From NCBI RefSeq assembly GCF_000244915.1, contig NZ_CM001442.1:6832012-6896011 (forward strand): a DNA stretch of 64,000 bases. The letters are read 5' to 3'. The notes below the pieces were generated by a model that saw only the letters and a program-made list of their open reading frames with translations, was not told where the DNA came from and did not search any database. Both the position numbers and the translations under genes were made by a program. Shown in pieces: positions 18,613 to 28,428 of the stretch (position 1 is its first letter; each line of letters opens with the position of its first letter). This DNA comes from Bradyrhizobium sp. WSM471. GTDB taxonomy: Bacteria; Pseudomonadota; Alphaproteobacteria; Rhizobiales; Xanthobacteraceae.

Positions 18613-19113
18613 ATGCATCAATCGACATCGACAGGATCCCTCGACCTTCCGTCGCTGAGCGCGGCGGAGCGGCTCTTCATTTGGGGATTTCGGGCCAAGG
18701 CACGCAGCGGAAGCGCCGTTCCGACCGCGGCCGACATTCAGCAAGTGTACGACCATTTTCGCGTGGGCGACGCCGTACCCTCGCTGGAATCCATCGTCGA
18801 GATCTTTGCGTGCACGGCGCACACGGCCATCGCGGTGCACTGCCCGACCTGTCCACGCATGTCCGACAGCGAGCACGGCATGCTGCGGGCGATCGCCGCC
18901 GCGCAGAAAGAGCGCGACGATATCGCGCGCGAACAGTTCGAATGCTGGCTGCCGCCGGTCGGCGCCGATTGGGCCCTCGCACCTGTGCGGGGGCTTGCAA
19001 CGATCTTCCGCATGGCCGGTCTCATCCTGCCCGACCGACACGTTCCGTCTTTCGACCATGACCGAACGATGGCGATGAAGAGCTGGCTGGTCGGAAGCCC
19101 GACGTTGCACTGA
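18613..19113 (+). CDS. Hypothetical protein with CPTC motif, 166 residues
   Basis: Function not recognised. The product is helical and holds a CxxC pair in HCPTCPRMSDSEHG near residues 76-90, followed by a helix rich in Ala/Glu/Arg. ATG 18613 has GGAGG a few bases upstream. The gene at 19126, 12 bases downstream, has the same plan: an N-terminal helical half, then a CxxC, then Ser-x-Asp/Glu-Glu-x-x-(Leu)-Met/Leu-Arg. The two look like diverged tandem paralogues in one operon. A redox or metal-binding role for the CxxC is only a guess. Confidence 0.65.
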   Translation: MHQSTSTGSLDLPSLSAAERLFIWGFRAKARSGSAVPTAADIQQVYDHFRVGDAVPSLESIVEIFACTAHTAIAVHCPTCPRMSDSEHGMLRAIAAAQKERDDIAREQFECWLPPVGADWALAPVRGLATIFRMAGLILPDRHVPSFDHDRTMAMKSWLVGSPTLH

Positions 19114-19125
19114 CCGGGATCGCGC

Positions 19126-19599
19126 ATGATGCAGGATAATTGCGGCTCTGTGTCTGTCACGGAAGCCGGCCAGGCGCGGCTCTGTCCGCTTCAGGCCGCG
19201 CTTGTGACGCGGCCTAGTGTCGAGAGCTACGATGATTTTGGCCGCGTCACGCTCTCGCTGTTCCGGTTCATCGCTGCCGCCTATGCGACCGGCGCGTCCG
19301 ATTGCTGGGAGGCGGCCTATCGCTTTGCCGACGAGGCGCCTGGCATCGCCGACAGCCCGCTGCTGGTCGCACGCGTTGCCGCGCTGGTCAGAATCCTGCG
19401 CAGCGGCCGGCCCTGCCAATTGTGCTTCATGCCGCCGTCGTGCCGGCGCCTGTCGAAGGACGAGGCGGAATTGATGCGGCTGCTGGCGGTGGCGCGCGGC
19501 AGCCAGGCGGGTGAGCTCGAATCCGCCGTCTGCCAGTTCGTCGGCAACGAGAACGAGACCGTGACGACGCGGGCGGTCAACGCGCTCGCGGTCTGCTGA
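19126..19599 (+). CDS. Cysteine-rich hypothetical protein, 157 residues
   Basis: Function not recognised. It has eight cysteines, including CQLC and a nearby single Cys (PCQLCFMPPSCRRLSKDEAEL region), and ends in a cysteine. The CxxC plus the following Ser-Lys-Asp-Glu helix resembles the corresponding part of the protein encoded just upstream. Same strand and 12-base gap indicate an operon. The TetR gene convergent with it ends four bases after its stop. Confidence 0.6.
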   Translation: MMQDNCGSVSVTEAGQARLCPLQAALVTRPSVESYDDFGRVTLSLFRFIAAAYATGASDCWEAAYRFADEAPGIADSPLLVARVAALVRILRSGRPCQLCFMPPSCRRLSKDEAELMRLLAVARGSQAGELESAVCQFVGNENETVTTRAVNALAVC

Positions 19600-19602
19600 C
19601 AC

Positions 19603-20202
19603 CTAGCCGCCCTTCTTGCCGAGCACGAGATCGATGGTGTGGGCGGCGATCTTGCGCAGCTGGGGCTCGTCGCCGAAGGCACGTTCGAGCACCGCGAGCC
19701 CGCGCGTCACCGTGATGATGTGCAGCGCTGCGGACGCGGGGCTGCCGTTGAATTCACCGCGCGCCGCACCCGCCGACAACGTCTCCTGAACCAGAACGGT
19801 AATGCGCGAGATGAGGTTCGCGAAGGCTTGCCGCGCCTCCTCGTCCAGCCCCTCGCCTTCGGCCGCGCCGAGCTCCATCAAGCCGCGCGTCGTCGGACAT
19901 CCGCGCGGCGGTGTGCCGGAGCGGAAGTTTGTGATGGTCAGATCGAAGAACGCGGTGAGGCGTTTTCGCAAGCTGCCCGCAGCGAGCGCTTTTTGCAGCG
20001 CAAGAAGATAGTCGCCCGCGTAGCGCTCATAGGCCTGGAGGAACAGCGCCTCCTTGCTGCCGAAAGCATTGTAGAGGCTGCCGCGCTGGACACCGGCATC
20101 CCGCGCGATGTCGGACAGCGAGGTGCCGCGCACGCCCTTGCGCCAGAACTGGTCGAACGCGATCCGCAGGACGTCGTCGTGGTCGAACTCGCGCGGCCTC
20201 AA
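19603..20202 (-). CDS. TetR family transcriptional regulator
   Basis: A 199-residue repressor. The N-terminal helix-turn-helix reads TSLSDIARDAGVQRGSLYNAFGSKEALF, typical of TetR; the remainder is an all-helical ligand domain. The start is TTG at 20202, seven bases after CAGGAG, and gives the usual family start MRPREFD. It is divergent from a tautomerase gene. The 110-base space between them holds two inverted repeats with TTGAC arms, the probable operators, so autoregulation plus control of the tautomerase is likely. Confidence 0.85.
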   Translation of the reverse strand: MRPREFDHDDVLRIAFDQFWRKGVRGTSLSDIARDAGVQRGSLYNAFGSKEALFLQAYERYAGDYLLALQKALAAGSLRKRLTAFFDLTITNFRSGTPPRGCPTTRGLMELGAAEGEGLDEEARQAFANLISRITVLVQETLSAGAARGEFNGSPASAALHIITVTRGLAVLERAFGDEPQLRKIAAHTIDLVLGKKGG

Positions 20203-20223
20203 GGTTTGCTCCTGCCGGGAATA

Positions 20224-20266
20224 TTTGACACGCCGTCAAAAACGTGGTTTCTTGACGCTGCGTCAA
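20224..20266. promoter_or_regulatory. Twin TetR operator candidates
   Basis: Two inverted repeats of the form TTGAC-N5-GTCAA lie at 20225-20239 and 20252-20266, centres 27 bases apart. The first extends to TTTGAC/GTCAAA and the second to CTTGACG/CGTCAAG. They sit between the divergent TetR and tautomerase starts. Identical arms and spacing argue for one dimeric protein binding twice. Confidence 0.7.
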
Positions 20267-20312
20267 GAACAAACTGGTGCCGATGCGCCCTCTCGTCAAT
20301 GAGGAATTCGCG

Positions 20313-20690
20313 ATGCCTCTCCTCCACATCTCGATGCGCGCCGGAAAGCCGGAAGCGTACCGGAGGGCGATCCTCGACGGCCTCTACCGTGCCATGCGCG
20401 AAGCGCTGAACGTCCCTGACGGCGACGAGTTCATGACCATCAGCGAGCTCTCGCCTGCGAACTTCCGCTGCGGCAACGCCTATGGCGTCGAGCGCAGCGA
20501 CGACGCCGTGCTGATCCAGATCACCGTGTTCGCCTCGCGCACCCCTGAGCAGAAGAAGGCCCTGTACCGGCGGATCGCCGACCTGCTCGGCGAAAACCCG
20601 GGCATCCGCCCCGAGGACGTGTTCGTGAACGTGCTCGACGCGCCCGCGGAGAACTGGTCCGTCGGCCACGGCGTCGCGCAATTTTCTTGA
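20313..20690 (+). CDS. Tautomerase superfamily protein
   Basis: A 125-residue protein with the start MPLLHISM, so that Pro becomes the N-terminal residue after Met removal, as required for the catalytic Pro1 of the 4-oxalocrotonate tautomerase/MIF superfamily. The length is about twice that of 4-oxalocrotonate tautomerase, as in the two-unit fused members. ATG 20313 has GAGG eight bases upstream; an in-frame ATG at 20283 would bury the proline and is rejected. Divergent TetR control suggests induction by an aromatic or reactive carbonyl compound. The substrate is unknown. Confidence 0.8.
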   Translation: MPLLHISMRAGKPEAYRRAILDGLYRAMREALNVPDGDEFMTISELSPANFRCGNAYGVERSDDAVLIQITVFASRTPEQKKALYRRIADLLGENPGIRPEDVFVNVLDAPAENWSVGHGVAQFS

Positions 20691-20700
20691 GGCGGCAGCT

Positions 20701-21636
20701 TCACCGATCCGCAACGCACGTCTCCATGATCCCATCGAGCTCCGCCTTCGAGAGCACCCCGAGCTCGGCGATGAAGACGATCCGCGCACGCGGCGCGGCC
20801 GGCGTCGGCGCATTGCCATCTGCGGGGGCCAGCGTGGCGCGGCCGGCGGCGAATTGAAACACCATCTGGCGTCCGGGCTGCTCGACGGTCTCGAACAGGC
20901 CTTTTGCCCGCGCGAGTTTTGGCGCCAGCCGGCCGATCGCCTGCTGCAGTCGGGGCAGCGAGATCGGCTGGTCCGACGTCCAGCTGAGCGTGTCGAAGCG
21001 TTGCTCTGTCGGATGTTTCGGTCCGGCCTCGCGTAGCGCGGGGGCGCGATCGACGGTTGCGGGAAACAGCAGCGCGGACGGAATCTCGCCGTGCTGCGCA
21101 TCCACCACCACGGCAGGAACGCGCTGCGCGCGGATGGCCTCGCGCATCCGCGCACCCGCGCCCTCGTCCGCCAGATCCAGCTTGCTCAGAGCCACGATGT
21201 CGGCGACGCGCAATTGCGAACGGTGCAGCGCATCGTCCAGGGCAGCCGGCGGTGTCGCCGCGTCCATCACGCAGAGCACGGTTTCCAGCGGCGCCTCGCG
21301 CAGGATCACGGGATCCATCAGGTTACGGACGATCTCGGCGGGATCGGCGACGCCGCTGGTCTCGATGACGATGTACTCCGGCTTGGGATTTCGCCGCAGC
21401 AGCGTCGCAAGCGTGCGCAAGAGGTCGCCTTCGAGCGAGCAGCAGATGCAGCCGTTGGCGAGGCTGACCACGCCGTCGCTCACGCCCGCGATCAGCTCGG
21501 CATCGATGTTGATCGCGCCGAAATCATTGACCACAGCGGCGATCCGCCGCCCTTCCGCATGCGCCAGCAGATGGTTGACGACAGTGGTCTTGCCGGCCCC
21601 CAAGAAACCCGTCACCAGGAGAATGGGGACCGGCAT
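20701..21636 (-). CDS. CobW/COG0523 family metal-chaperone GTPase
   Basis: A 311-residue G3E GTPase. Visible are the P-loop GFLGAGKTT near the N-terminus, the metal-binding motif GCICCS (the family CxCC), the ETSG/DPAEIVR region and the SKLD guanine-specificity motif, followed by the C-terminal CobW domain. Such proteins deliver metal, mostly zinc or cobalt, to client enzymes. The start is only three bases after the stop of the metal-dependent D-aminoacylase gene, so that enzyme is the obvious candidate client. This client link is inference. Confidence 0.85.
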   Translation of the reverse strand: MPVPILLVTGFLGAGKTTVVNHLLAHAEGRRIAAVVNDFGAINIDAELIAGVSDGVVSLANGCICCSLEGDLLRTLATLLRRNPKPEYIVIETSGVADPAEIVRNLMDPVILREAPLETVLCVMDAATPPAALDDALHRSQLRVADIVALSKLDLADEGAGARMREAIRAQRVPAVVVDAQHGEIPSALLFPATVDRAPALREAGPKHPTEQRFDTLSWTSDQPISLPRLQQAIGRLAPKLARAKGLFETVEQPGRQMVFQFAAGRATLAPADGNAPTPAAPRARIVFIAELGVLSKAELDGIMETCVADR

Positions 21637-21639
21637 GTC

Positions 21640-23130
21640 TCAGCCCCCAACGACGGGGCGGCGCACGGGACGGCCGGGCCGCGCCGCCACGTCCAACACA
21701 CCATCTGTGATCAGCGGTTGGCCGCTGACCACGAGATGCCGCACGCCTTCGGAGGGGCGGTTCATCGCCGTGAAGGTCGCGCGGTCCGAGAGCTTCTCGT
21801 AGTCGAACACGACGATGTCGGCATCGGCATCCTTCGCGAGCCGGCCCTTGGCGCGCATCGCGGGCGTGCTCTGCGACAGGATCTCCGCCGGGATCAGCGC
21901 GCATTTGCGCACGCCTTCGAGCAGCGACACGGTCTTGCGCTCGCGCACCCATTCGCGGATGAATTTGGTGAAGCAGCCCGCCGAGCGCGGATGCGAGGTG
22001 GCGTCGTCCGGCAGCGGCCAGGCATCGCCGGTGTAGGTCTTGCCGTCCGACGTCGTCCACGGCATCGCGTCGGAGGCGATGGCGCCGCCGGGATAGAGCA
22101 CCGACATGTCGAGGAGGTCGCGGTGATGCGCATTGTTCTCGGTGTCAAGAATGTGCCACAGCACCAGCGAGGACGGCTCTTCCGCCTGCGCCTTCAGGAG
22201 CTCCTCGCGATCGCTGAAGCGATGGCCGTCGGTGACCCGCTGCACGGAATCGTAACCGGTGCCGTTGCGCTCGACGAATTCGGGGTCGCTGAAGAACGCC
22301 GCCGCCAGCACGGTCGAGCCGGTGCCGTAGGGATAGGCCTCGACCGTAATCGGCAGGCCCTGGGCCTGCGCTTTCGCGATCAGCACGCGGCAGCGCTCGA
22401 CGTCGGTCTTGCTCGACGAGTTGAAATGGCAGATGTGCATGTGCGCGCCGGTGGCGCCGGCATAGCCGATCAGGCGGATATAGGCCTCCGCCGCGCTCTC
22501 GGGGTCGACCCGCGACATGTAGGCGACATGCGTGAAGGTCGGCACGTCCTGCGCGGCAGCGAGCTGGCACACCGCGGTCAGCTCCTGCACCCCGGCGCCC
22601 GGGGCATAGGCATTCAAGATGCCGATGCCGATGCCGCCGTCGTTCAGGCCGCGCGAAAGGCGCTCCAGAATGCCGGCGACCTCGGCATCGCTCGCCACGT
22701 TGTCCATCCAGCGGCGATCGCGCATGGCATTGCCGAACGCCTCCAGCGAGCTCTCCGCATTGGAGCCCGTCATCGCGCCGATGCGCGCGAAAGCCCAGTT
22801 GGTCGCGGCGCCGTAGTTCAGCACGCGTCCCTTCCGCGCCTGGCGCTCATACCAGGACCCGACCGGCAGCACGCCGGCTTCGAGATCGAGCGTCGTCGTG
22901 ACGCCGTCGAACGCCTGCATGCGATCGGCGGGGAGCGACTGGCCATGCGCGTGCAGGTCGATGAAGCCGGGCGCGACCACGAGCCCGGTCGCGTCGATCA
23001 CCCGCTCGGAGCTGCCGAGCCCCGTTCCGACCGCGGCGACCTTGCCGTCCACTACCGCCACATCCCCGATGGCGTCCATTCCGCTGGCGGGATCCACCAC
23101 CCGGCCGCCAGAGATCACCAAGCCGCTCAT
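21640..23130 (-). CDS. N-acyl-D-amino-acid deacylase family amidohydrolase
   Basis: A 496-residue metal-dependent amidohydrolase that would remove the acyl group from N-acyl-D-amino acids or a related substrate. The N-terminal beta-sandwich leads into the barrel with the metal-binding HAHG motif (APGFIDLHAHGQS). Later motifs are the THVAYMSR and HICHFNSSS histidines and SDAMPW with the catalytic aspartate. It is first in a two-gene operon with a CobW GTPase. Substrate range is not readable, and dihydropyrimidinase-like relatives are an alternative. Confidence 0.8.
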   Translation of the reverse strand: MSGLVISGGRVVDPASGMDAIGDVAVVDGKVAAVGTGLGSSERVIDATGLVVAPGFIDLHAHGQSLPADRMQAFDGVTTTLDLEAGVLPVGSWYERQARKGRVLNYGAATNWAFARIGAMTGSNAESSLEAFGNAMRDRRWMDNVASDAEVAGILERLSRGLNDGGIGIGILNAYAPGAGVQELTAVCQLAAAQDVPTFTHVAYMSRVDPESAAEAYIRLIGYAGATGAHMHICHFNSSSKTDVERCRVLIAKAQAQGLPITVEAYPYGTGSTVLAAAFFSDPEFVERNGTGYDSVQRVTDGHRFSDREELLKAQAEEPSSLVLWHILDTENNAHHRDLLDMSVLYPGGAIASDAMPWTTSDGKTYTGDAWPLPDDATSHPRSAGCFTKFIREWVRERKTVSLLEGVRKCALIPAEILSQSTPAMRAKGRLAKDADADIVVFDYEKLSDRATFTAMNRPSEGVRHLVVSGQPLITDGVLDVAARPGRPVRRPVVGG

Positions 23131-23160
23131 GTCGTCGCTCCCTCACGCTGAATTCGCATC

Positions 23161-23483
23161 AAGGCAGATTCCGCGAGGGACGACCACCTCCACCGATGCC
23201 GACGCATCATGCTCGCAAGCAAGGCTCGCAAGGAAGGCTCGAAAGAGAGGTCAATTCACATGCGGGTCGCGGACACGCGCTCGCAGTCTCGCGGCAGGTT
23301 TGCCCGAGCTATGCTTCTCGCTTCACCCTCTCGAGAAGAAAGGGCGCAGGGAAGACCGGGCGCCGGCTGGCACCCATAAAAGCCCCGATGCGAACTGATT
23401 GCACACGCAATGCACAGGGGAGACACAGGGCAGCCGAGACCAGGCCTTCCCTGCGCGATGGTTTGACGGCCTATGCCGTGCTC
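23161..23483. repeat. Left part of an interrupted long non-coding repeat
   Basis: There is no credible gene in this stretch upstream of the IS element. It contains segments (AAAGCCCCGATGCGAACTGA, GGGAGACACAGGGCAGCC, CCTTCCCTGCGCGATGG) that I remember as a recurring intergenic sequence of Bradyrhizobium and relatives. Its apparent continuation is at 24773-25115 on the other side of the IS. The outer limit is approximate. Confidence 0.5.
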
Positions 23484-23499
23484 TTGTGTCCAGAAAATC

Positions 23500-24669
<1,170 letters not shown>

Positions 24670-24772
24670 AGACCGGTGAGCGGGCGGGGTCAAGGCCGTC
24701 AGCCGCCGGAGGCGGTGGCGCGCAAGCGCCAGCCTTGAGGCCGGCCGATCGCCGGGCTACTTCAACACAGTT

Positions 24773-25115
24773 GCTCCCCGGAGACGAGTTCCTTCTTGCC
24801 TCCGTCACCTCCGCGAAATGCACGGCACCGCGCCGGTTGACGCGCTGACGCCTTCGCAAAGGCTTGACCGTAGCAACGACGGTCAGGACCACACGGTTTC
24901 GCCGTACGCAGGCTTCCTGCTTCGCCAGAGACTTCGCGAGGTTTGAGCGTCGTCCGTCGATGCGGTTCGTGCCATGCTCACGAGGTTCATCTCGCCCTGC
25001 ACGCACAAGCCCGCCTTTAACGCCGCCCGCGTCCACCGCAACTCCCAACCCGCGTTCGTGACGACGTACGACCGCCCCTTTTGTGGGCTGGGATGGGCGA
25101 CACATACGACAAATC
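24773..25115. repeat. Right part of the interrupted long non-coding repeat
   Basis: This gene-free stretch includes segments (AGGACCACACGGTTTCGCCG, TTCATCTCGCCCTGCACG, GGGATGGGCGACACA) that I remember as the downstream half of the same Bradyrhizobium intergenic sequence whose upstream half is at 23161-23483. No convincing gene is seen on either strand. From 25116 to 25229 I see nothing recognisable. Confidence 0.5.
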
Positions 25116-25229
25116 CGAATTTCGGTAAAGTGGAATATTTTTGCGGGAGGGGATTGACATGGATTGAGCTGCTTCGCCAGAACGCCCGCCCTCGAAAAGA
25201 CAGCGAACTCTAGCCGCCAGACCATTCGG

Positions 25230-26333
25230 TCATGGAAGGAATGGTGACCTGTTTGCGACCTTGCGATCCCACTCGTCGACTCTCTCGAACCACACTGCAT
25301 CCCAAAGCATTTCGAGATGTTTGAACAACCATTCCCCCCATTCTAAAGGTGAGGGATCGACCGAACGGATTCTGGGTTCAACATCTGCCGCGGCGGCCAA
25401 TGCGAGTTGAACCAGATCTGCGAGCTCACTTAGCGCTCCATCTTCGAAAAATTCTGCTTGGTCCCACCATCTCCAGCCACCTGCATGCGCCCCAAAATTA
25501 TTTCTCAGAAAACGCGAATACTCAGCCGCTCGTCGAAGCTGAGCGGGCAACCCGAGATTTCGGAACGTCTCGTCTAGGCTGGGCTCGTTCGGAAAATGAA
25601 ACCTGTCGCGCACAAATCTAGCGATCGCCTGCAGGGCGCAATCAAAAGCAACAACCGATTCCATCTCAAAATTGGCCGCTCGCAAGCTCTGCGCTCGAAG
25701 GAAATAGAATATGGCCTGATGCAGTAACGGGTCGAGAGTATTTCTTCTTAGCCAAGGAGAATTGCTTGCCACAACCCCTTCTGTCGAACAGGCAGATGAG
25801 CCCCATACCGCAATGGCACTGGTCTGCGCTTCTGCGAGAGCGCTCTCCGCCGACTCAAATGGCCTCACTTGCCCGTAGTAGTTCTTGATCGCCCGGCTCC
25901 CAAATGGATGCAGTACCCTCTGGTTACTCTCCCAGAGCATCATGAGAACTGATGCGACGTACGACCTATGAATATACTGACGCGCATAGTGCAGCAGCCA
26001 CGTGAGTATCTGATATACTTCTTCATCCTTCAGTATCTTTGACCAACCATTCGCCCATGAAGGCACAATCGTTGTAATGGCGACGCAATCTCGGCACTGA
26101 AATGCCCGAAAACCCTTACTCTCGATCAACACGTCGATTCCGCTGCTTCCATCCAGCGCGACCGTGTAAACTTCGAACCAGTCTCTGCGTGCGGGGAGCT
26201 CCTTCGAAATAAGGTCTAACCCGCTTAAGACTTTCAAACGCAATTCGGCAGAATGCTGGGTCGTGTCGAGCCACCGCGCAACTCGCGTCTTTGCAATAGC
26301 GAAGTGCTTTTTACTGATCTGTGCGGCGGTCAT
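25230..26333 (-). CDS. Unknown accessory protein with HEPN-like C-terminal motif
   Basis: A 367-residue protein I do not recognise as a whole. The C-terminal half is helical and includes NFEMESVVAFDCALQAIARF, a long-helix pattern typical of the first HEPN helix, then LRNNFGAHAGGW, where R-N-x4-H fits the HEPN RNase consensus (R-x4-6-H). The N-terminal half has a CxxC (QCRDC) and several Trp-rich stretches. Base composition is visibly lower in GC than the neighbours, and it lies beside an IS element, so recent acquisition is likely. ATG 26333 has GAGG five bases upstream. An RNase, toxin or abortive-infection role is possible but unproven. Confidence 0.6.
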   Translation of the reverse strand: MTAAQISKKHFAIAKTRVARWLDTTQHSAELRLKVLSGLDLISKELPARRDWFEVYTVALDGSSGIDVLIESKGFRAFQCRDCVAITTIVPSWANGWSKILKDEEVYQILTWLLHYARQYIHRSYVASVLMMLWESNQRVLHPFGSRAIKNYYGQVRPFESAESALAEAQTSAIAVWGSSACSTEGVVASNSPWLRRNTLDPLLHQAIFYFLRAQSLRAANFEMESVVAFDCALQAIARFVRDRFHFPNEPSLDETFRNLGLPAQLRRAAEYSRFLRNNFGAHAGGWRWWDQAEFFEDGALSELADLVQLALAAAADVEPRIRSVDPSPLEWGEWLFKHLEMLWDAVWFERVDEWDRKVANRSPFLP

Positions 26334-26556
26334 CCCCGTCCTCAACGCTCAGTCCTGTGTGTGCCAGCCGGCCTTCGTTGATTGAAACCTCCAAGCCGAT
26401 CCAATACCGTAGTCGAAATCATGGACTATCACGAGTCAGACTTGTGCACCGTCACCGTAACTCTCGCCCCGCGGAGGTGATGGACCCAAGGCCATGCAAT
26501 GGACCCGCGAAGCTGCTCCGCCGTCTTCTCGCCCCCATTGTCATTCAGGAAGTTAG

Positions 26557-27621
26557 ATGGGGCGCTACGGTGGGCAAAGTTCCCAAAGGTTTCGTGTGAT
26601 CGCTCGACGTCTCCTGCAACGCGACTCTCGTCATTCTATTTCGCGCCGCGCTCTCCTCGGTGGATTTATGTCGGCAGGGACCGCCCTCGCGCTCGGCGGA
26701 TGCGCCGGCTTGGGTGCGACCGGGGCGCGTTTCGACGCGTCATCGCTCTCGCTTGACCCCACATTGCTCGTCGCTACCACGCGCAAGCCCGTGAACGGTG
26801 GTCGCGCGAAACCCTGGTTCGGGCCGGAGCGCGCAACCAACATGATGGTCGCGCGGGCGAAGCTGATGGCGCCGGACGAGAGCCGACTTTCTCTCGCCTC
26901 AGTCGGATTTGGCGACTGGCGCCTTGATCGGCTCGAACCGGTGTCGGCAGACGTTGGCGATCTCGTGGCGCAAGCCGGCGGAGGAGACGTGCTGATCTAT
27001 GTGCACGGCTTCAAGCAGACCTTCGAGACGGCGGTGCTGGATGGCGCCCATCTCTCCGATGGGATCAAGTTCCGCGGCCGGACCATGGTGTTCTCCTGGC
27101 CCTCCAAGGCAGGACTGTTCGACTATGCCTATGACCGCGACAGTGCGATGTGGTCCCGCGACGAGTTCGAGCGCGTGCTCTCCGCACTCGTGTCGGCGCC
27201 AGGCACCGGCCGCGTGAACATCGTTGCGCACAGCATGGGAACCATGCTGGCGCTCGAAAGCCTGCGTCAGCTCTATGCGCGATACGGCGACACAGTGACG
27301 AGCAAGATCGGCGCGGTGGTGTTTGCCGCGCCGGATATCGACATGGACGTGTTCTCGTCAGCGATCCACCGCATCGGTCCGCTTGCCGGCAAGATCACCG
27401 TGATCGCCTCCACGAACGATCGCGCACTGGCGCTGTCGGGACAGATCGCAGGTGGAATGACCAGGGTCGGCGCCGCCGAAAAAGCCGTCATCGCGCGGCT
27501 CGGTGTACGCGTGGTCGATGCCTCGCAGGAAGGCTGGGGCATCATCAACCACGATCTGTTTCTATCGAATGCAGAAGTACAGCGGGTGATCCGCCGCTCG
27601 ATCGACGGCACGATCGCGTAA
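26557..27621 (+). CDS. Alpha/beta hydrolase lipoprotein (DUF900 family)
   Basis: A 354-residue predicted exported hydrolase. The N-terminus has a twin-arginine-like SRRALLG, a hydrophobic stretch and a lipobox LALGGC, so it may be a Tat-exported lipoprotein. The body is a DUF900 alpha/beta hydrolase with the oxyanion-region motif YVHGFKQTFETAV and the nucleophile elbow VAHSMGT; the catalytic His is likely in GIINHDLFLS. ATG 26557 has AGGAAG four bases upstream. GTG 26596 with AAAGG six bases upstream gives a shorter signal peptide and is equally plausible. Confidence 0.75.
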   Translation: MGRYGGQSSQRFRVIARRLLQRDSRHSISRRALLGGFMSAGTALALGGCAGLGATGARFDASSLSLDPTLLVATTRKPVNGGRAKPWFGPERATNMMVARAKLMAPDESRLSLASVGFGDWRLDRLEPVSADVGDLVAQAGGGDVLIYVHGFKQTFETAVLDGAHLSDGIKFRGRTMVFSWPSKAGLFDYAYDRDSAMWSRDEFERVLSALVSAPGTGRVNIVAHSMGTMLALESLRQLYARYGDTVTSKIGAVVFAAPDIDMDVFSSAIHRIGPLAGKITVIASTNDRALALSGQIAGGMTRVGAAEKAVIARLGVRVVDASQEGWGIINHDLFLSNAEVQRVIRRSIDGTIA

Positions 27622-27683
27622 GGGAGTGGCCGCCCGGCATGAGTTTGATGCGTCGCGATCAATGACGCCGAAGCGACAACCAA

Positions 27684-28217
27684 CTACGATGGCAATTTTC
27701 GCTCGGAGATGATCCGCACCGGCGGAAAGGCGACGCAATCCACCACATCGAACAGCACTTCAATTCGTCGCTCGAATGAGCGTGCGAATGCAAGGGCGTC
27801 ACCGCGACATTCATCGGCGATGCGCGTGCCGAGCGTGCAATGCGGCGTCCACGTTCCCGGCCGGTAATGAGGACGACAATGTGCCGGGTCGATTGCGGCG
27901 CTGATAGAGCTGTGGATGCGGGTTAGCGCCTCATTGCAGGTCGGCTCCACCCAGAGAACGAGTGGCGAGCCTTCGAACCAGCGAATACGTTTGAACTCGA
28001 TGCGCAATTGCGGTTCATCGACGACGGCCGCCTGCATGGCGTCCCATGCGGTCTTCTCGTCGATGGCAGGCGGATCGTAGATGGCAAATGTGAAATGTGG
28101 CCGATAGCCCAGCGTACGCATCGATGGCTCGACCTCGAACGCGGCAACCTGATCCCACAGACGTTCTATCTCGCCAGCGGAGGCATGGTCGGCCCGGATG
28201 TTGATGGCAAGTGCCAC
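27684..28217 (-). CDS. 2'-5' RNA ligase family / 2H phosphoesterase
   Basis: A 177-residue member of the 2H phosphoesterase superfamily. It has the two diagnostic H-x-T motifs, HFTFAI near residue 41 and HCTLGT near residue 125, with the usual spacing for LigT-like proteins. Such enzymes act on 2',3'-cyclic phosphates or 2'-5' linkages. It is convergent with the lipoprotein hydrolase gene and lies just beyond tRNA-Glu, with no clear functional link to either. Confidence 0.8.
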   Translation of the reverse strand: MALAINIRADHASAGEIERLWDQVAAFEVEPSMRTLGYRPHFTFAIYDPPAIDEKTAWDAMQAAVVDEPQLRIEFKRIRWFEGSPLVLWVEPTCNEALTRIHSSISAAIDPAHCRPHYRPGTWTPHCTLGTRIADECRGDALAFARSFERRIEVLFDVVDCVAFPPVRIISERKLPS

Positions 28218-28278
28218 AGACTCACCCTGTGGGCGGAACAGTCAATCGCCAAACGGAGGCCGATCGACTCTATAAAGG

Positions 28279-28353
28279 TGGCGCTCCCTAGGGGAATCGA
28301 ACCCCTGTTTCAGCCTTGAGAGGGCCGCGTCCTAACCGCTAGACGAAGGGAGC
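28279..28353 (-). tRNA. tRNA-Glu (anticodon CUC)
   Basis: Read on the minus strand the acceptor stem GCTCCCT pairs with AGGGAGC, the T arm is GGGG-TTCGATT-CCCC, and the anticodon loop CTCTCAA gives CUC. The CCA end is encoded (TGGC at 28279-28282 on the plus strand). The sequence matches bacterial tRNA-Glu, including TTCGTCTAG at the start of the D arm. Confidence 0.93.
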
Positions 28354-28428
28354 GTTGAGGGAGAGGACATAGCCTCGAATTTTGCCGGCGGCAAGCGGGG
28401 ATCGAGGGGTTTTAGACGCGCAATCGGC

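Noticed and set aside
20224..20266. FixK/FNR boxes
   Set aside because: FixK sites are TTGA-N6-TCAA. These have seven bases between TTGA and TCAA and lie beside a TetR gene, so a TetR operator fits better.
24670..25229. Protein-coding gene downstream of the IS element
   Set aside because: The open frames lack ribosome binding sites and domain features; the sequence looks like a known non-coding repeat.
28279..28353. tRNA-Glu as an island attachment site
   Set aside because: I found no second copy of the tRNA 3' end in the window and no integrase gene; the neighbours look like core genes.
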